DNA of 64,000 bases from Flavobacterium limi (GTDB taxonomy: Bacteria > Bacteroidota > Bacteroidia > Flavobacteriales > Flavobacteriaceae), in assembly GCF_010645075.1 (NCBI RefSeq), contig NZ_JAADZV010000007.1, positions 248,001 through 312,000 of the forward strand. Reading direction: 5' to 3'. The notes under the pieces are model-generated. The model was not told the origin of the DNA. It saw only the letters and a program-made list of their open reading frames with translations, and searched no databases. The position numbers and the translations under genes are program-made. This document shows, in pieces, positions 33,809-42,936 of this stretch; within the stretch, counting starts at the first letter, position 1, and each line of letters opens with the position of its first letter.

Positions 33809-36235
33809 TTATTTTTTCTCTTTAATCCACAATTGAAGTATTTTCTTTTCTCCCTTTTTCAAGTCGATTTCTCGCTTATTTTCTCCATAAATGACTGAAG
33901 TTTTACCTCCATTTTTTGATGAAATAGTTAATGTCATAACCATTTTATTACTCCAGGTCATTTCAATTTCAAAACCACCACGGGCACAGATACCTTTTAC
34001 TGAACCGCTTTCCCAGGCATCCGGTAAAGCAGGCAATAATCTGATTTCGTTTTCATCTGACTGAACCAGCATTTCGGCTACAGCAGCTGCGCCGCCAAAA
34101 TTTCCATCAATTTGAAATGGCGGATGCGCGTCGAATAAATTCGGATAGGTTCCTCCTCCCCTTCTTGGCTTTTCGGTTTTTTTTCCGTCCGGATCTACGT
34201 AACGAAGTAATTCACGGTACATTTTATAGGCTCTGTTTCCATCCCAGAGTCTTGCCCAGAGATTAATTCGCCAGCCTTTTGACCAGCCTGTAGTTTCATC
34301 ACCTTTTATTTCTAATATTTTTTTGGAAGCTTCAGCCAAATCCGGGGTTTTTAAAGGTGTAATATGATCCCCCGGAAACAGTCCGAATAATTGGGATTGG
34401 TGACGGTGTTTTGGATCTTTATCTTCCCAATCAAAATACCATTCCTGTAAATTGCCTTTTTTGCCAATTTGATACGGATGTAAATTCGCTAAATCAGCTT
34501 CCATCTTTTTTACAAATTCAGCATCAACATTTAAAATCTTAGCAGCTTTAATCGTTTTATCAAAACATTCACGAATCATTGCCAGGTCGGCTGTTCCACC
34601 GTACATTGTCGCTCCCACAAAACCATCAGCTAATTTATATTGATTTTCGGGAGAAGTTGATGGAGCTGTAATCAAATTTCCGTTTTTATCTTCTACCAAC
34701 CAACCCATACAAAATTCGGCTGCGCCTTTCATCAACTGATAGCCTTCATTTTTTAAATAATCTTTATCCTGAGTAAAAATATAATGTTCCCAAATATGAG
34801 TACTCAGCCATGCTCCAGCCATTGGCCAGCATGCCCACATTGGATCTTCTTTTCCGAATTGTCCAACCGGATTCGTCATGGCCCAGATATCTGAATTATG
34901 CCCAGCTGCCCAGCCTTTATCAACTCCATAAAAAGTCTTAGCTGTAATTTTTCCGGTTACCGAAAGATTTTTTATAAAACTCAATAATGGCAGATGCATT
35001 TCTGAAAGATTGGTATTTTCTGCCAGCCAGTAATTTTCCTCAACATTAATGTTCATCGTGTAGTTACTGCTCCATGGCGGACTCAGATGCGGATTCCAAA
35101 GTCCCTGTAAATTAGCCGGAACGCCCTTTGTTCTGGAAGAACTGATGAGCAGATAACGCCCGTAATTGAAATAAAGGATCTCGAGGTTTTTATCTTCTTT
35201 ACCTTCAGAATATCGTAATAAACGTTCATCTGTTGCCAAATCAGGAGCTGTTGTTTTTCCTAAATCCAAATGAACACGGTTGTAGAATTTCTTATAATCG
35301 GCAACGTGAGAGCTTTTCAATTTATCGAATGATTTTGCAAAAGCTTTTTTTAGGCTTTTGGATGCAATTGTTTTATCGTTTAGACCTTCTGTCGCAGGAT
35401 TTTTGTCGAAACCATTGAAACTTGTGGCTATTGAAACATAAATTACAGCTTCAGTTGCGTTTTTCACGCCCAATGTTTTGTCTGAGGCAATAATTGCTCC
35501 ATCTGTATTTTTGATTTTCATCAGGGTTGTAAATCGTGTTCCTCTTTCTTTTATTTCAAGATATTTTGGAAGAACGGTATAACCTACATGTTCATTTAGC
35601 GGCGCCTTTCCACTCAGTGACAAAACATTGTCTTTAACCTCAACATTTGATTTTAGTAAACTGCTCAAATTGATATCAAAATTTAAAGTTCCCTTTTGGC
35701 TGCTGGTCAATTTGATAATCATAATTTGATCCGGTGCTGAAACAAAATATTCTCTGGTAAATTTTACGCCGTCGATTTCGTAAGTCACTTTTGAAACTGC
35801 TTTTGAAATATCCAGTTCTCTATGATAATTAGTTGCTTTTCCTCTGTTGGGACTGGTAATTTCTATTGTCCCTAAAGGTGCATACTTCTCCGAGTTTTTT
35901 CCCTGGATTTTTTTGTTTAGCTCTTCGGCCAGTTTGTAGTTTTCGTTTTGAAGCGCTTCACGAATTGCAGGAAGATTTTTATATGCTTCGGGATTCATGT
36001 TTGCATTTACAGGTTCTCCCGACCAAAGTGTAATATCGTTCAGATAAATTTTGTCTGAATTCACTCCGCCAAAAACGGTTGCTCCCATTTTTCCGTTTCC
36101 TAAAACGAGGCTTTCTTCAAAATATTCCGCTGGCTGATTGTACCATAAAACATGGCTGGATTGCGCCGAAATGTTTGTGATATAAAATGTGAGAAGTAAG
36201 ATGAAAAATGTTTTTTTTATAACGCCTGAATTCAT
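33809..36235 (-). CDS. GH95 alpha-L-fucosidase family enzyme
   Basis: 808 residues with signal peptide to NISAQ. GH95 enzymes remove alpha-1,2-linked L-fucose (or L-galactose). Residues matching Bifidobacterium AfcA's catalytic set are Asn395/Asn397 (TMNINVEENYW), Glu530 (PSTSPENQY) and Asp710 (FQIDGNFGG). The N-terminal LNDITLWSGEPV and KHRHQSQLFGLFPG blocks are typical. Secretory, periplasmic or surface. In the locus it fits removal of fucose from fucosylated xyloglucan side chains. It is the last enzyme gene; a REP-like hairpin and its own -7 box separate it from GH43. Confidence 0.92.
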   Translation of the reverse strand: MNSGVIKKTFFILLLTFYITNISAQSSHVLWYNQPAEYFEESLVLGNGKMGATVFGGVNSDKIYLNDITLWSGEPVNANMNPEAYKNLPAIREALQNENYKLAEELNKKIQGKNSEKYAPLGTIEITSPNRGKATNYHRELDISKAVSKVTYEIDGVKFTREYFVSAPDQIMIIKLTSSQKGTLNFDINLSSLLKSNVEVKDNVLSLSGKAPLNEHVGYTVLPKYLEIKERGTRFTTLMKIKNTDGAIIASDKTLGVKNATEAVIYVSIATSFNGFDKNPATEGLNDKTIASKSLKKAFAKSFDKLKSSHVADYKKFYNRVHLDLGKTTAPDLATDERLLRYSEGKEDKNLEILYFNYGRYLLISSSRTKGVPANLQGLWNPHLSPPWSSNYTMNINVEENYWLAENTNLSEMHLPLLSFIKNLSVTGKITAKTFYGVDKGWAAGHNSDIWAMTNPVGQFGKEDPMWACWPMAGAWLSTHIWEHYIFTQDKDYLKNEGYQLMKGAAEFCMGWLVEDKNGNLITAPSTSPENQYKLADGFVGATMYGGTADLAMIRECFDKTIKAAKILNVDAEFVKKMEADLANLHPYQIGKKGNLQEWYFDWEDKDPKHRHQSQLFGLFPGDHITPLKTPDLAEASKKILEIKGDETTGWSKGWRINLWARLWDGNRAYKMYRELLRYVDPDGKKTEKPRRGGGTYPNLFDAHPPFQIDGNFGGAAAVAEMLVQSDENEIRLLPALPDAWESGSVKGICARGGFEIEMTWSNKMVMTLTISSKNGGKTSVIYGENKREIDLKKGEKKILQLWIKEKK

Positions 36236-36262
36236 TTGTAAAAATTTTTAGTTTGAATTATT

Positions 36263-36270
36263 CAAATGTA
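36263..36270 (-). promoter_or_regulatory. -7 box for the GH95 gene
   Basis: Minus strand reads TACATTTG, an exact TAnnTTTG match 28 bp before the GH95 start and after the REP-like element. No clear -33 partner is seen. Confidence 0.5.
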
Positions 36271-36378
36271 TTGTCCGTTCAGAAAGATTGGATGCTGCAA
36301 TATAATATGTTTCTACAGTATTTACTGTTCAATCCTACCAGTTACTGCGTGAGGGATGGGAGCAAACTACCGAAGTAG

Positions 36379-36464
36379 TGCGGACAGCCCGACCGCATCC
36401 CGATAAGTGGGTGAATATCCGCAAAGTAAGTTTGCCCACTTATCGGGATGCGGTCACGCCCAAA
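36379..36464. repeat. REP-like inverted repeat between GH43 and GH95
   Basis: GACCGCATCCCGATAAGTGGG (36391-36411) and CCCACTTATCGGGATGCGGTC (36435-36455) are perfect 21-bp arms with a 23-base spacer. The flanks GCGGACAGCCCGACC and GGTCACGCCCAAAT match, in reverse, the element at 6208-6245. It abuts the GH43 stop codon. The interval 36236-36378 otherwise has only the GH95 -7 box. Confidence 0.85.
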
Positions 36465-37970
36465 TTATTCCGGTAAAGGTTTATATGTGAAATTACTAAA
36501 CGTCACTGAACCTTCCCCAACAGAAGCAAGTCCTATACGAAGACTCATAAACCCACTTAGTGCATTATGATTGAAAGAACTTACCTCAGCAGAGTTTTCG
36601 ATTTTCAGCCAATCCTTTCCGTTGATGCTGTAAAACATATTTACGACCTGTTGCTTTTTTTCAAGGCGTAAAAACAAGTGTTTTTTATTGACTCCTTTTA
36701 CAGTAGGAAATTGCCACACTCTAAGAATTGCCATGATATTTTCTTTATCGAAAGCGATTCCGGTGAATATTTTGCTATCGTAAAAAAGAACTAAACCAGC
36801 CGATGCATTGCCTTCTATTTCAACTTCTACATCAGCTGTGTACGAATGATCAGAAGGTGTGCATAACAATGGCGAACTTTGACCGATACCCGTTCCTTTT
36901 CCTTTAATTTTTATTCCGTTAACAGAAAATGTGGCTCTTCGGGAATCGTATTCATCAAAAAACTGCCATTGCGGATTGAGCTTCTCTCCTGTAAAAGTAT
37001 CAGAAAGTGTGAAATTATTTTTTATGGATTCACCTGCCGGTTTTTTAATTTGATCTTCGGTTTTAATACCTTCCTTCATTTTGTACCAGCCGTCTTTTGT
37101 CCATTCTACAGGCTGCAGCAATGTCTGGCGCCCCATGTTGTAATAACCGTTTTCATAGCCGTGAAAAACCATCCACCAGTTTCCTTTCACATCATCAATT
37201 AGTGTGGCATGGCCTTTTGACCACCATTTTTCGGAAGCGCTGTTTGTTCTTAAAATGGGATTGTAAGGCGAGTTTTCCCAAGGTCCTAAAGGCGATTTTG
37301 ATCTTGCCGAAATTACCATATGGCTGGTTGCAGGACCGGCTGTACCTCCTTCGGCAGTAGTCAAATAATAGTAATCGCCTCTCTTGAAAACTTTTGGCCC
37401 TTCCATGCAAAAACATTCAATGGACCATTCTGACGGGATTTTCCATCCTTCATAAACCTGCTTACTTTCTCCCGAAACTGCCAAACCGTCTTTTGAAAGC
37501 GGAACATAACTTCCATTGCTGAAATATAAATATCGGTTTCCTTTTTCATCTGTAAAATGTCCCGGATCGATATTACCGATTTTTAAATCTATAGGATCGC
37601 TCCACGGACCATTGATATTATCTGCCCAAACGACATAATTGGTTTCGTTTGCCGGAAAATAGATGTAAAATTTATTGTTGAGTTTTACCAAATCAGGCGC
37701 CCATACTGAACCTACACTTTTTTTGAGTGCATGGGTAACGGGTTTCCAGTTGATCAGATCTTTTGATGTCCATATTAACAATCCGGGATAATAATTGAAT
37801 GAAGAGTGAACAATATAATAATCCTCACCATCACGAATTATTGAAGGATCAGGATAATCCCCTGCAAATATCGGGTTTTGATAAAATCCGTCTTTTATGT
37901 TTTGTTGCTGCTGCTGTGCCTTAAGTGCCAGCGAAATGAAACTTATAAATATGAAAATTGCTTTTTTCAT
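36465..37970 (-). CDS. GH43 arabinofuranosidase/xylosidase with C-terminal DUF1349 domain
   Basis: 501 residues, signal peptide MKKAIFIFISFISLALKAQ. Five-bladed propeller catalytic triad: Asp41 (GDYPDPS), Asp135 (NIDPGHF) and Glu190 (CMEGPKVF). The C-terminal about 200 residues (SDTFTGEKLNPQWQFFDEYD...) form a DUF1349/beta-sandwich as in the GH43 subfamilies with arabinofuranosidase activity. In xyloglucan loci this removes L-arabinofuranose from side chains. Nine bases separate it from the esterase gene; the order suggests one transcript up to the REP hairpin. Confidence 0.9.
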   Translation of the reverse strand: MKKAIFIFISFISLALKAQQQQQNIKDGFYQNPIFAGDYPDPSIIRDGEDYYIVHSSFNYYPGLLIWTSKDLINWKPVTHALKKSVGSVWAPDLVKLNNKFYIYFPANETNYVVWADNINGPWSDPIDLKIGNIDPGHFTDEKGNRYLYFSNGSYVPLSKDGLAVSGESKQVYEGWKIPSEWSIECFCMEGPKVFKRGDYYYLTTAEGGTAGPATSHMVISARSKSPLGPWENSPYNPILRTNSASEKWWSKGHATLIDDVKGNWWMVFHGYENGYYNMGRQTLLQPVEWTKDGWYKMKEGIKTEDQIKKPAGESIKNNFTLSDTFTGEKLNPQWQFFDEYDSRRATFSVNGIKIKGKGTGIGQSSPLLCTPSDHSYTADVEVEIEGNASAGLVLFYDSKIFTGIAFDKENIMAILRVWQFPTVKGVNKKHLFLRLEKKQQVVNMFYSINGKDWLKIENSAEVSSFNHNALSGFMSLRIGLASVGEGSVTFSNFTYKPLPE

Positions 37971-37979
37971 GAATCTATT

Positions 37980-39926
37980 TTATTTGCTTATGCTATACTT
38001 TTCATTGGCCGTAATCATTTCCCAATTGTCTGTTCTGAAAGGCGATGCCGGAAATTTTTCTTTATTGAAAAGATTGATTTCAGTATCATCGTCTGCCCAT
38101 CCGTAACGAACTGCAACCGGATTTGGAACATTTTCGCTGGAAACAATAATTTTGTTGTCTTTGATTATCGCTTTCGCAGAATGAAAAATCTGGTCGGCAC
38201 CGGCGATTTCGAATCCTTTTAATTCGGAATTATTCGGTGTTGATAATCCACTGCCAATGTTGTTGAAAGTCAGAATGATTTGGTTTCCTTTTATTTCCTG
38301 AGATTTATAAGTTGGTCCGCTGAAAATTTGTTTTTCGCCGTAAACGTTATTCAAAGCAATGGCTGCCAAACGAAGTCCCACATCTTGCTTATTGGTTGGA
38401 TGAATGTCTTTTGCATTACCAATATCTGTTGTAACCGCCATTCCGGTATTAGGTACTTTTAAAGTTTCGGATTGTGCTTCGCGGAGTTCAGCCCAGCGGC
38501 TGCCTTTTTTACTGTTGCCTCCAAATTCATCAAAAGTGGACAACTGAACAAAGTAAAAAGGAAAACTGCCCTGATTAAATTTGGTTCTCCAGTCCTGAAT
38601 CATTAAAGGAAATGCTTTTTTATACTGCTTAGCTCTCCACACATTTGCTTCACCCTGATACCATAAAACGCCCTGAATCGCATACGGAACCAGCGGATTT
38701 ACCATAGCGTTATACAATAATGACGGATAACTGTTTGGTGAAACTGCAATTTTTACCTGAACGATATTAAATTTCCAAAGTCCTTCCAAAGGCAAATTAG
38801 AGTCCTTAAATTGAATTTTTAAATCGACAGGATCTCCATAAATTCCGCCACCTCCGGTATAATCGGCAATTCTGACAGCTATTACATTTTTGCCTTCTTT
38901 TAAAACACCAGCCGGAATTTTATACACTCTTAGTTTCTCCCAAATATTGTTAGTACCAACCTGAACTCCGTTGATGTACGTTATATCTTCATCATCAACT
39001 TTTGCCAAATGTAAAATGGCTTCTTTCCTGGCTTGTTCAGCAGTTAAACCAATTGTCTTTCGCATCCAGACAATTCCGTCCATATTACCAATTTGCTGAT
39101 TTTCCCATAGTGAGGGTGCTTTTATTTCAGGCCAATTGTTATCATTAAATTCAAATGTTTTAAACTGATCTTCGTTAGCCAGTGTCACATCAAAACCCTG
39201 AATCTTCCTTATATTTCCTAAAAGTGATTTTTTATAATTTTCGAAAATTTCATCCATATTTACGGTTGGAACTTCGGCAATCATCGCTTTAAATTCATCA
39301 CTATTCTGAAATGCTTCATGGCTTGTCCAGGTTTCTATACAGGTTCCGCCCCATGAGGTATTTATTATTCCGATTGGGATTTTTAATTCTGCATATATTT
39401 TTTTAGCAAAATAAAAACCTACCGCTGTAAAATTACCAACAGTTTCTTTACTTGAAACTTCCCATTTTCCGGCTTTCAAATCTTCTTTTGGAGTTCCGCT
39501 AAGATCCTGAGCTACTCCAAAATGACGAATCATCGGGTAATTTGAATCGTTAATTTGATCTTTGGCATTCATTGTCTTTGAAACCTGAAATTCCATGTTC
39601 GATTGTCCGCTGCAAATCCATACTTCGCCCACCAAAACATTTTTGATGACGATTTTGTTTTTTCCGGTAATGGCTAATTCAAAAGGCCCTCCGGCTTTTT
39701 CGGATGCTAATTTCACAATCCATTTTCCGTTATTATCTGCCTGAATAGTTTTGGTTTGCTTGTTAAAATGAATGGTTATTTTTTCATTTGCATCAGCCCA
39801 GCCCCAAACCGGAATTTCCTTATTTCGCTGCAGTACCATTCCGTCAGAAAACAGCAAAGGCATTCTGACATTAGCGTTTGCGAACAAAGAAAAAAACAAT
39901 ACAAAGGTTACTATCTTCTTTTTCAT
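37980..39926 (-). CDS. sialate-O-acetylesterase/CE20-like acetylesterase
   Basis: 648 residues, signal peptide through NANV. SGNH-type esterase: nucleophile Ser109 in WICSGQSNMEF, WYQGEANVWRA near residue 425 and DIHPTNKQDVG with the catalytic Asp-His. A beta-sandwich insert of about residues 210-360 (IVWMRKTIGL..., ILHLAKVDDEDITYINGVQVG) splits the SGNH fold. This layout matches CE20 acetyl-xyloglucan esterases of Xanthomonas. The predicted role is removing O-acetyl groups from xyloglucan side chains. Sialate 9-O-acetylesterase is the general annotation, but no sialic-acid gene is nearby. Confidence 0.85.
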   Translation of the reverse strand: MKKKIVTFVLFFSLFANANVRMPLLFSDGMVLQRNKEIPVWGWADANEKITIHFNKQTKTIQADNNGKWIVKLASEKAGGPFELAITGKNKIVIKNVLVGEVWICSGQSNMEFQVSKTMNAKDQINDSNYPMIRHFGVAQDLSGTPKEDLKAGKWEVSSKETVGNFTAVGFYFAKKIYAELKIPIGIINTSWGGTCIETWTSHEAFQNSDEFKAMIAEVPTVNMDEIFENYKKSLLGNIRKIQGFDVTLANEDQFKTFEFNDNNWPEIKAPSLWENQQIGNMDGIVWMRKTIGLTAEQARKEAILHLAKVDDEDITYINGVQVGTNNIWEKLRVYKIPAGVLKEGKNVIAVRIADYTGGGGIYGDPVDLKIQFKDSNLPLEGLWKFNIVQVKIAVSPNSYPSLLYNAMVNPLVPYAIQGVLWYQGEANVWRAKQYKKAFPLMIQDWRTKFNQGSFPFYFVQLSTFDEFGGNSKKGSRWAELREAQSETLKVPNTGMAVTTDIGNAKDIHPTNKQDVGLRLAAIALNNVYGEKQIFSGPTYKSQEIKGNQIILTFNNIGSGLSTPNNSELKGFEIAGADQIFHSAKAIIKDNKIIVSSENVPNPVAVRYGWADDDTEINLFNKEKFPASPFRTDNWEMITANEKYSISK

Positions 39927-39946
39927 TCTATTTTTATAATTCAGAT

Positions 39947-41200
39947 TTATTTTAGACCATCCATTAAGGCAGTCAGTGCTTTGGTATCAAAAACGGTATT
40001 ATTTGTCCTATTGATGATTCCAAAACCATTGTTTGTCATACTGCCTTCGTCCCAGTAAAAAGGTACCAGACCGTTGGCTTTTGCCTGCTGTACTACATAT
40101 TTTAAATAATAAGCTCGGGATGCCAAATGTTTCGTCAGATTATCGCCCGTTAATGAAGAACGTCTGATGGCGCCAAATTCTCCTAAAATTACCGGAATTC
40201 CTTTGTCTACGAATTGAGTTTTCATCAGTTTAAAATCGGCTTTTACTGCAGCTTCTTCACCCCAGGTCGCATTTCTGCCGGTATCTGTTGTTGATTTATA
40301 ACCATTCCCCCAATAGTAAAACATTTTTCCCCAGCTTTCATCCTTAGTCAATCCGGCAAATTGCCAGGGTGCATAATAATGTACTTCTACCATCATGCGG
40401 CCTGCTAATTTATCTGTAGGTAGTGAGGTCATCAATTGGTTGGTTTTTAAAATATCTGTTCCCGGCCCCTGGATTATTAAATTCCTGTATGCATTTCTGC
40501 CTCCTGTAGAGCGAACCGCATCGATAAATGTCTGGTGATAGGATTTAAGTACTGCCATTTGTTCTGCATTTTCTACATTAGGTTCATTGGCACTTGCAAA
40601 AAGCAGCAATCCGTTAAATTCCCTAAGACTAGTTGCAATTTGTTCCCAAAACGCCTTTTGCTTTTCATTATTTTCAGCTTGTTTGGCTACGGTGATATTG
40701 TTTTCCAGCCATCCGCCATCCCAATGTACGTTTACAATACAATACATTCCGTTATCATTGCAGTATTTCACTACTTCTTTGACTCTGTTCATCCAGTCTG
40801 ACTTTATTTGTGAAGTGGTCGAATTAGCCAGATATTGATTCCATGAACATGGGATACGTACCGCATTGAAACCTTTTGCTTTTACTAAATCTATTAATGC
40901 TTTGGTAACCTTCGGGTTTCCCCATGCTGTTTCACCTCCGGTAGCTTCTAAAGTGTTCCCAATATTCCAGCCTATCTTAATTTTTGAAGCAACGGTTTTT
41001 GCATCGCTCCCCATTCCTGAAGCATCAGCGGGCAATGGATTCGTATTATAATTAGGTAATTTTGATGTAGAGATCTGAGCAACTAAGTTTGTATCTGCTA
41101 CGATTTTTTGTTCAGGTACATCATTACTGCAAGATAAATTTGCTAATAATAACAAACACAGTAAAACTGTAAATTGGCAATCTATAAATGCTTTTTTCAT
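39947..41200 (-). CDS. GH5 (subfamily 4-like) endo-glucanase lipoprotein, no BACON
   Basis: 417 residues from MKKAFIDCQF; an earlier Met eight codons upstream lacks support. Lipobox LANLSCS. TIM-barrel GH5_4-like: IGWNIGNTLEATGGETAWGNP near residue 76, VHWDGGWL, acid/base Glu206 (FASANEPNV) and nucleophile Glu341 (VILGEFGA). Paralogous to the next gene upstream (over 60% of catalytic residues alike by eye). Lipid anchor suggests the cell surface. It probably cleaves the xyloglucan backbone. A hairpin terminator separates it from the BACON-GH5 gene. Confidence 0.92.
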   Translation of the reverse strand: MKKAFIDCQFTVLLCLLLLANLSCSNDVPEQKIVADTNLVAQISTSKLPNYNTNPLPADASGMGSDAKTVASKIKIGWNIGNTLEATGGETAWGNPKVTKALIDLVKAKGFNAVRIPCSWNQYLANSTTSQIKSDWMNRVKEVVKYCNDNGMYCIVNVHWDGGWLENNITVAKQAENNEKQKAFWEQIATSLREFNGLLLFASANEPNVENAEQMAVLKSYHQTFIDAVRSTGGRNAYRNLIIQGPGTDILKTNQLMTSLPTDKLAGRMMVEVHYYAPWQFAGLTKDESWGKMFYYWGNGYKSTTDTGRNATWGEEAAVKADFKLMKTQFVDKGIPVILGEFGAIRRSSLTGDNLTKHLASRAYYLKYVVQQAKANGLVPFYWDEGSMTNNGFGIINRTNNTVFDTKALTALMDGLK

Positions 41201-41299
41201 ACTCTTTAGTTTTCTATTTAACATATAAATTAATAATCAAAACTTAATTGAACTGGAAACTACTATTTTTATTATTAAAAAAACCTTTTTAGATAGTAA

Positions 41300-41378
41300 T
41301 AAAAAAATCTGCAGTTAATTTCACCTATCGAAAAACATTTTTATTTTGAAATTTCAATATATAAAACCACTGCAGATC
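41300..41378 (-). terminator. terminator-like hairpin between the two GH5 genes
   Basis: ATCTGCAGT (41307-41315) and ACTGCAGAT (41369-41377) pair, with an inner TTGAAATTTCAA dyad in the loop. On the minus strand a run of seven T follows. The 168-bp gap 41225-41392 holds nothing else. Confidence 0.6.
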
Positions 41379-41392
41379 TTAGAAAAATATTT

Positions 41393-42892
41393 TTAATTTA
41401 GTCCATCCTGTAAGCCTTTTAATGCCTGTGCATCATATACAGTATTATTACTTCTGTCAAATAAAGACATTGTATTTGTACCTAAATTTCCGGCATCCCA
41501 ATAAAATGGCACCATACCATTTGCTCTCGATTGTTTTACAACATACTTTAAAAAGTCGGCTCTTGATTTTAGGTGTAATGTTAAGGCGTCACCGGTTAAA
41601 TTACGTCTGATTGCACCAAACTCTCCTAAAATTACCGGAATTCCTTTGTCTACAAACTGCGTTTTCATGGAACGAAATTTCTCATCTATAAAAGATTCTT
41701 CTCCCCAGGTTGAATTACGTGAAGTATCTGTAGTTGAATGATTTCCTGCTCCCCAATAATAAAACATTTTACCCCAGTCTGCATCTTCTGTCATCAGTGT
41801 AAACTGATACGGATAAAAGTGAACTTCTGCCATCATACGGTTTGCAGTTGGATCTGTTGGTAATGAAGTCATCCAGTTGTTTGTTTTTTCAATATCTGTT
41901 GAAGGTCCCTGCACGATTAAGGTACGGTACGTATTTTTTCCTCCGGTTGCTCGAACAGCATCAATAAATGTTTGATGGTATGATGTTAAAACTGCCATTT
42001 CTGCTGCATCTTTAACATCCGGTTCATTGGCACTTGCAAATAGCAAATGTTCGTCAAATCCTCTTAAATACGTAGCTATTTGCTGCCAAAATGCTTTTTG
42101 TTTGGCATTAGTTTCAACTTTCTTAGCCTCTGTAATATTTTTTTCCAGCCATCCGCCGTCCCAATGAATATTTACAATTACATACATATCATTATCAACA
42201 CAGTACTGAACAACTTCTTTAACACGGTTTAACCAATCTGTTTTGATTTTTGCTGTTGCAGCATTTTCCATATACTGATTCCATGAACATGGGATTCTAA
42301 TCGCATTAAATCCATTCGCTTTAACCAAATCAATTAAGGCTTTTGTAACCTTTGGATTTCCCCAGGCAGTTTCACCACCTGATGCTTCAAGTGTGTTACC
42401 AATATTCCATCCTAATTTCATTTTAGCAGCCAGTTGTACTGCAGTACTGCTCATACCTGTGGCATCGGCAGCGATGGGATTTGTGTTATAGTCGGGAAAT
42501 CCCTGAGAACCTGCAACTCCAGCCTGTGAAACTGTAATCTGTACCGTTTTAGCGTCATTTGAAGTTAATGTTATAATTGCTGTTCTGGTTTGAGTTGTTG
42601 TATTTGCTAAAGCTGTAACTGTAACTGTAGTACTCCCCGATGTACCTCCGGACTGACTAATTTTCAGCCAGCCTGCACCTGAGTTACTCAACAACCAGGC
42701 GGTTGCATCTGTTTCAATTTTAATCTCTTTAGTACTTTCGCTGCTTTCAAAATCAATTTTACTTGTGCTTGCAGTAAGACCTTTAATTGTCAAATCCTGC
42801 GCTGTTTCTTTATCAGCACTACAGGCAAATAGCCCGGCAAAAATTATGCAGGATAAAAAACTAAATACATAGCTGTTTATTATTCTTTTCAT
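41393..42892 (-). CDS. BACON-GH5 (subfamily 4-like) endo-xyloglucanase lipoprotein
   Basis: 499 residues, lipobox LFACS at Cys24. A BACON domain spans about residues 35-125 (ITLTSNDAKTVQITVSQAG at its end). The GH5 barrel follows: LGWNIGNTLEASGGETAWGNP near 160, acid/base Glu290 (FASANEPDV), nucleophile Glu424 (VILGEFGA). The same BACON-GH5_4 layout defines the vanguard endo-xyloglucanase BoGH5A of the B. ovatus xyloglucan locus. The BACON domain keeps the barrel away from the membrane. It precedes the simpler GH5 paralogue. Confidence 0.94.
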   Translation of the reverse strand: MKRIINSYVFSFLSCIIFAGLFACSADKETAQDLTIKGLTASTSKIDFESSESTKEIKIETDATAWLLSNSGAGWLKISQSGGTSGSTTVTVTALANTTTQTRTAIITLTSNDAKTVQITVSQAGVAGSQGFPDYNTNPIAADATGMSSTAVQLAAKMKLGWNIGNTLEASGGETAWGNPKVTKALIDLVKANGFNAIRIPCSWNQYMENAATAKIKTDWLNRVKEVVQYCVDNDMYVIVNIHWDGGWLEKNITEAKKVETNAKQKAFWQQIATYLRGFDEHLLFASANEPDVKDAAEMAVLTSYHQTFIDAVRATGGKNTYRTLIVQGPSTDIEKTNNWMTSLPTDPTANRMMAEVHFYPYQFTLMTEDADWGKMFYYWGAGNHSTTDTSRNSTWGEESFIDEKFRSMKTQFVDKGIPVILGEFGAIRRNLTGDALTLHLKSRADFLKYVVKQSRANGMVPFYWDAGNLGTNTMSLFDRSNNTVYDAQALKGLQDGLN

Positions 42893-42936
42893 TTCAATTG
42901 GTTGATTAAGTTAATAAAGTGGTTGTTTTTAAATTT

